Assembly: GCF_901709675.1 (NCBI RefSeq)
Contig: NC_051093.1
Location: 2,997,053-3,061,052 of the forward strand
Source: Syngnathus acus
Lineage: Eukaryota; Chordata; Actinopteri; Syngnathiformes; Syngnathidae
Length of the DNA stretch: 64,000 nt
Direction of reading: 5' to 3'
In this document: positions 53,796-64,000 of the stretch, piece after piece
Position numbering within the stretch: the stretch's first letter is position 1
Layout of the letters: each line of letters begins with the position of its first letter
Position numbers and translations under genes: made by a program
Notes under the pieces: model-generated
What the model was told of the DNA's origin: nothing
The model's input: only the letters and a program-made list of their open reading frames with translations
Database searches by the model: none

Positions 53796-54677
53796 ATCTG
53801 CACCCATTTCACCTGATCAGATTTGAATTTTGAATTCTCGTTGAGGTCAATCACTTTTGGTCTAACTCCTGTTTGCAAACACTATGAAAAGCTCTTGTTG
53901 AGGTTTTGCGAGAACAAATTAAATCTAAAGCAGAGAAATTCACATTGATGCGGAGTCTGTTCTCATCAGTGCTTGGCCATCGCCGCCAAATGCAAACAAA
54001 CCGGTGGCGAGCCTTCTTGTTGAGGTAACAAAAGGTATGTGGAGGTGAGAGGTGGAACGCCAGCAAGTCACAGTAAACGTTTACAAGTGAAACATGAGGA
54101 GAAACTTGACAGCAGTCCTGAGAGCCGAGCCGACGTCAGCTTCGTCGCTGACAACTTTCGAACCCGGTGAACCCGTGCTCGACGGCTCATTTTGAAGCAA
54201 TTCTTGGAGTAGTTTTGTTTTTGAGTTTTCAGGAGAGTCTGGAATGAGTAAATGTGGTAGTCGCGTTGGGATCATTCGTGGCTCCCGAAAGCCTTGAGAT
54301 AGGAACTGAATTGCTTCCTTGTTCGTAACTCAAAACACTTGTATCTCAAATCAGATTTCCCGACAATTTCTTTAAGTTTTGGGGTGTTTAAATGTGCTTC
54401 AAGTGTGCATGAGTGGCAACACAATAAAAAAATCAAAACTAGTGCTGCTTCTTATATACATATTGCGAACGATCGTCTATGGCGACTGGGGGGACACGTA
54501 AATGGAAAAAGCGATCGATCCGACGATGGCGCAGAAAACTGGAGTGGTCATCGTCACAATTGAAGGCGTTGTCTCCCTTTTGGCACATTTGACATTGGTC
54601 GCAAAGACCCGACATAAGCGCACGCTTGTGGACGTGAACCATTGTGCCGATGGGTTGGGGCGAGGCGTAGCGGGGGC

Positions 54678-57343
54678 TTACGACTGGTGCTTGGCTCGCA
54701 GGTGGCTGTGGAGGCGGCCGGCCGAGGAGAACGTCTTGCCGCAGTGCGAACACTGAGATGGCGAGACGCCTGCGTCGGCGTGGATCTGCCGATGAGCTTT
54801 GAGCAGCAACACGCGACTGAACCTGCGGCCGCAGTCTTCGCACTCGGACCAGACCTTGCGTCGCTTCTTCTGCGCACAGAAGGACAAATTGTGTTTTTTT
54901 CCAGATTGAATTGAAATTTTCAAAGAATGTCAAAGAACAGTCAAATGTCACCATGCCCTCATCTTAAAGTGCATTGAACTGTAGTCACGGTAACAGTACC
55001 TTTCTCCCTTTATCCTCCTCCTCTTCTTCTTCTTCTATTCCTTCTTCTTCTTCCTCCTGGTTGTGCTCGTCCTCTTCCTGCTTGGCGCCCTGGTCAGCAG
55101 GCGCCACCTCAGCGCCCTGCGGCTTCTTGTGGGCGCCGCCTGCGTGGTCTTCCGGGAGCTGCGACGCCGTCAGTAGACGCTGCAACATGGAGGCTGACGA
55201 GCGACCGCCCCGACTTCCTGTTTGGGGAAAAGCAACACATAGAGAACCTGCTGAGTTTCCCTTAAATTGCTTTGTCATCTTTAGCTTCAACAGTTGTTGC
55301 TGTAAACTGCTGTTTTCAGTCACCTGTTTTTTTTTTTTTTCAATGTGTCTCTAAATACATAAAGGTAAAAAAAAAAAAAAAAAAAAAAAAAAGGCTTTTG
55401 CAGTTCTGTTCCGGCAAGTGTGTCAAACATCAGCTGTTTACGCTCACCTGAAGGGTTCAGCGGAGGTGCAGGTGGAGGAGTGGCGTTCCAGTCGGGGCCG
55501 AGAACGTCCATGTCCTCCAGGGGCGTCCAGCGGGGATCCTGCAGGGGGGACGACTCTAGGGTCAGATCCATAATGTGGGGAGGAAGCGACGGTGGGGCAG
55601 GGCCCTCCCTTGAACTGCGCCCAGCCGCCCCGCCTCCTCCCGCTGACCCTTTCAGCTTCCGGATGTCTCCGGACCACTTCTGCCCGAACGCCACGGCGTC
55701 CGCCTTGTCCTCCGTTCCACGGGCCCCGCCCGCCTCCTCAGCCTTGGGCTGCTCTCGGCCAGCGTCTTTGAGGGCATCTTCTAAGCCGCTGGGAGTCCCC
55801 AGGTTGTCTGGAGCCTCTTGGTGCGTGGTGGCCAGCCGGCGGTCCAGCTGGGTCTGCAGCGTTTGCCTCTCGCACTCCTTCTGCGTGATCTCCAGCAGGA
55901 GGTCATCGAAGGACGCTTCTACCATCTTTTTCAGTTGGCACAGGGCCAAGTGCAGGACGCGCTCCATGGCGCACTTCAGCTGCTCTGAGAGGCCACAAGC
56001 CAAAAAACATTAGTGAAGATTTTGACCTGGACATTTCCAACATGACAAGAATAAGCTGGTAAGATTATTGGTGCTTCACTCCCCTCCCTGAAGGACATTT
56101 ACACCTCTCATCTCATTGTGTGTGATGTGAGTCACCCCGCTCACTCTTTGTTTGATCTTCTGCCCTCTGGGAAGAGGTACAGAAGCCTGCACCACCAGAC
56201 TCACCAACAGCTTCATACTCCAGGCTGTTAGGATCCTGAACTCTCTCCCCCCTCGGCTGCATAACGTCCTGTACTTTTGCGCTATATTCTGACTGTCTGC
56301 TGTATGCACACTTTCTCCATTTTTGCTCCTCTTATTTATTTATGTTATTTGTTTATTCATTATATATTCATCGCTCTTATTTATTCATTGTTTGTGCCTT
56401 CTTGTTTTTACTTTTTGTGCTGTTTACTTGTAAGTATATTGTGTAACATGTCTTGTCACCGTGGGATAGTGGGAAACATAATTTTGATCTCTTTGTGCGT
56501 CTTGACGTGAAGAAATTGATCATAAAGCAGACTTTGAAATGTACAGGCGGACATTTGGCGAATGTTTGGGCAAAAACAAATTATCCATTCTTTGCAGCCG
56601 TGCACACCAGCAGGGAATAAACCGGCAAAATAAAAATAAAAATGCTTTTGACAGTTGAACTGGAAATCAAGCCACCAAAATCAGGAACACTTGACCGTTG
56701 ACCTGTGTTGTGTTGACATCACAGTGACGTACGTACATCAGGTCCCTACCACGTTCCTGCCACACCCCTCACACAACGAGCACATGGTCATTCGCCATTT
56801 TTGGATCTCGTCATTATGGTATATATGCACATATATTTTTTTCTATGGCAATCGTCCGCCAGTCAATCATCCGCGCGGCCTGTGACGTGGGCACGTTAGC
56901 TTACGTAACGCGCTGACTGGCTAGCTGGCGTGTCATGCGGTGTTGTTGTGTAACGGCCGCCCGCCCGCCCGCCTACCCACGACTCGGCACCTCTGCTCCA
57001 GTCTGCGGCTGTCGGTGGGTACGCCAGTGGATCCGCGGGGCTCGGCCAGTTGCTGGCGTTTTGTCCTGCCCGCGTCCGGGCCGTCGTCTTCGCGGGCCGC
57101 CGCCTCCGCTTGGCCCTGCCGGATGTCGGCGCCCCCCTCGTCATGCCCGCAGGGACTCTCCCTCGCCTGCAAGCGGAGCCGAAGCCGGCTGTTCTCCTGC
57201 TCCTGGACGGCGGCCTCGAGGAGCAACGCGTTGAGGCTGGAGCCAACCGTTGAGCTGATCTCGTGGACGGCCAGCTGCACCACCTGCTCCAGGACAGACT
57301 CGAGCTGGCCCTGGAAGAACGGAATGTACACGGTTCCGTTCAT
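54678..57343 (-). CDS. C2H2 protein with two C-terminal fingers and duplicated N-terminal helix module
   Basis: Predicted nuclear factor of 437 residues. Minus exons 57343-56977, 55984-55448, 55217-55000, 54869-54678; phases 1, 1, 0 close exactly. Exon 1 holds QLESVLEQVVQLAVHEISST and the following LLLEAAVQEQENSRLRLRLQ. Exon 2 opens with a similar module, QLKCAMERVLHLALCQLKKM and LLLEITQKECERQTLQTQL. These look like one coiled-coil/dimerisation helix duplicated as an exon. Exon 3 is disordered and ends in a Glu-rich tract. Exon 4 carries only two fingers: CEDCGRRFSRVLLLKAHRQIH and CSHCGKTFSSAGRLHSHLRAKH, separated by a 12-residue non-canonical linker. The plan (helical N-terminus, few fingers) matches a large teleost finger family, but I cannot name the orthologue. 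The donor of exon 1 was chosen by phase and could lie elsewhere. Confidence 0.75.
56070..56560 (+). mobile_element. LINE ORF2 C-terminal fragment with 3' region
   Basis: The plus strand reads as the last part of a Rex1/L2-type ORF2: HPAHSLFDLLPSGKRYRSL then TNSFILQAVRILNSLPPRL in adjacent frames, followed by non-coding AT-rich 3' sequence. It sits inside intron 1 of the two-finger gene, opposite to its transcription. It is 5'-truncated and dead. Confidence 0.8.
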
Positions 57344-57344
57344 A

Positions 57345-58300
57345 CTAGCGGTTCATGCCGAGGGCCGCTGGAGAAGCCGCCGCCGCCTCCGCCTGGCCAA
57401 AGTGAGGGTGGGTCGCGTGCGGAGGGGGACGGCTCGCTTGCTCGCTGCGGCCGCCTGGATGCTCTCGTCGGTCGGCGTCTTCTGCCGCGGCGCTCCCGCC
57501 TCTCTGGCGCTCCCTCCAGAACTACCGCAACTATCCGAGTAGAGGCGCAGTGCCCTTTCCCGCCCACACGTGTTGACGCCATTTTGAAAGGGGGTGGCTG
57601 CGCGATCCTCTCTAAGGCCGAAGCACGAGGCGAGTCCTCCTATCAGTTGGCAGGCTGAGACACATCAGCAAGTTGATTCTATGTCCCTAAGAAACTCACA
57701 CGAACGCTAAACTGCGCTCCAGTTCGGCTCAGGTGCATCCGCCTTTGACCAAGCACCGAGTTATGCGCAATACACAACTACCGCCCCTCCTCAAATAATT
57801 TTACTCGTTTTCTACGTGCTTTACGGTAATCTCGTGCCAGCTACGTCATGACGTCACACGTCCTTTTTTTTCACTATAAAACTTTATGAACACAAGTGTT
57901 CTTTTCGTTTGATCCACTTTGTCAAAGTACACTTGAACGTGTGACCCTGTTGGTGCTCTATTCTGAAAAGAACGTGTGCAAACAAAATATAACGTTACGT
58001 TTAAAGGAAAACAAACCACAACCACTCTTTTGGAGTCTAAAGATGTACCATTAATAACCTTTATATTATGTTGCAAAATGTTTACATCCATAGATCTAAC
58101 TTATATAATCAACCCCATCATTGAAATTATTTTTAAAAGAAGTTGATAGTTCAGGTGCCTATAACATACCAAATGTAGGTCATTAAATGTTATTCATTCA
58201 GAATTTTCATGTCTCATGACTTTTCTATGATGACAACTGTTTTATGGATTTAAGTTTTTGCTTGTCTGATTAGGTTGTGTCTTTTAATTGTCATGATTTA
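57345..58300. other. Promoter side of the two-finger gene and spacer
   Basis: 57345-57640 is CpG-rich and probably carries the 5' UTR/promoter of the minus-strand finger gene. From about 57700 to 58300 the sequence is AT-rich without a recognised feature. Confidence 0.45.
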
Positions 58301-58399
58301 AATTCCACTCGTAAGTCAGAGCAGCAGAGAATCTGCATGTGCAGACACACCTGAAAAGTTCCTCTTGCCGCCGCATGAGGGCGACAGCGGTGTCAGCCC

Positions 58400-58905
58400 G
58401 AGGGGTGGGGGGTGGTGGCGGTGAGGGTTGGGCGCGTGCGCAGTGGGCGCCTCCCCTCCGCATCCCTCGCCCCTCCCCCTCTTTTTCTGCAGCATCAGTA
58501 CCACTTTCTCTTCTTCCTCTCTCTCTTTCTCCGCTCGCCTCCTCCTCGCCTCGCCGCCCCTCCCCCACTCGCTCGTCCCGCTGCTGCGTTGCGGGCCACA
58601 CTGTGACCGCACCGACGACGAAGAGGAGGACGAGGAGGAAGAGGACCGCCGGGGGGGGCAGCTGCGTTCCAAACCACACGAGAGGGGCCGCCAAAAAAGA
58701 ACAAGCGGAAGAAGAAGACTTCTCTCTCGTTTCCTCTCGCCATCCTCTTCATTAGCGACACATCGCAAAGGGGGAATTTTGCGGCGGGAAACCGACGACA
58801 GAGATCCCCCCCTTCACTCCCGGACCAACCGTATAATACTGTTCATCTTCGAGCCCCCCGCTCCCCCCACCCCGGACCAGCCGCGTACGTGGTCGTCGAG
58901 CAGCC
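58400..58905 (+). promoter_or_regulatory. stx1b: GC/CT-rich leader of stx1b
   Basis: A pyrimidine- and CpG-rich block directly precedes the stx1b ATG and contains no splice acceptor, so it most likely holds the transcription start and 5' UTR. The start site itself cannot be placed. Confidence 0.45.
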
Positions 58906-63999
<5,094 letters not shown>

Positions 64000-64000
64000 A

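Larger units (their letters stand above)
52340..54420. other. Spacer between rcbtb and the two-finger gene
   Basis: No exon found. It contains at least two dispersed repeats (listed separately) and otherwise AT-rich sequence. Confidence 0.5.

Noticed and set aside
54678-57343. Reading the two helix-module exons as two separate genes
   Set aside because: A GTAGGC donor at 56977 joins them in phase and all four exons close to a whole number of codons, so one gene is simpler; the alternative stays open pending transcripts.

Overview
The window is nuclear DNA of a teleost fish. The genes are vertebrate, with short GT-AG introns (often 60-150 bp), teleost type I keratins in tandem, dense (AC)n/(TG)n microsatellites and fish-type interspersed repeats. 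The compact introns and the keratin/zinc-finger make-up suggest a percomorph, but the species cannot be fixed from the sequence. All gene models below were built by hand from open frames, splice-site consensus and phase continuity; exon coordinates are given so they can be checked.

Layout, left to right. 1-3.2 kb: repeats (a hAT-like element copy and a LINE fragment). 3.6-6.65 kb (+): a lectin gene joining a signal peptide, a C-type lectin domain, a long Pro/Thr/Cys repeat exon and a galectin-type module that carries apparent frame breaks. 7-9.8 kb: repeats, including further copies of the element at 0.7 kb. 9.9-11.9 kb (-): sgf29. 13.2-13.6 kb (+): nupr1. 15.9-18.35 kb (+): doc2a. 19.1-24.8 kb (+): rapgefl1. 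27.2-28.1 kb (+): an nme2-type NDP kinase. 28.3-28.9 kb (-): a possible small spliced transcript. 30.5-40.2 kb (+): three tandem type I keratins, the first a pseudogene, with a 1.3 kb TIR element between the second and third. 42.2-44.1 kb (-): an eight-finger C2H2 gene. 47.1-48.6 kb (-): a decayed Ty3/gypsy pol fragment. 49.0-52.3 kb (-): an RCC1-BTB gene (rcbtb family) with a damaged first exon. 54.7-57.3 kb (-): a two-finger C2H2 gene with a duplicated N-terminal module. 58.9 kb to the right edge (+): stx1b, cut by the window end.

Neighbourhood. sgf29, nupr1, doc2a and stx1b have human counterparts on 16p11.2, and rapgefl1, the type I keratins and nme2 on 17q21 (recalled, not searched), so the window mixes two human linkage groups. 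Two genes serve presynaptic exocytosis (doc2a, a Ca2+ sensor, and stx1b, a t-SNARE); sgf29 reads H3K4 methylation for SAGA; nupr1 is a stress-induced chromatin factor.

Most notable: the C-type lectin/galectin chimera. Single-base frame breaks occur in three otherwise family-length genes (lectin, sgf29, rcbtb) and need to be separated into assembly errors and real decay. No tRNA, rRNA or CRISPR structure was seen.
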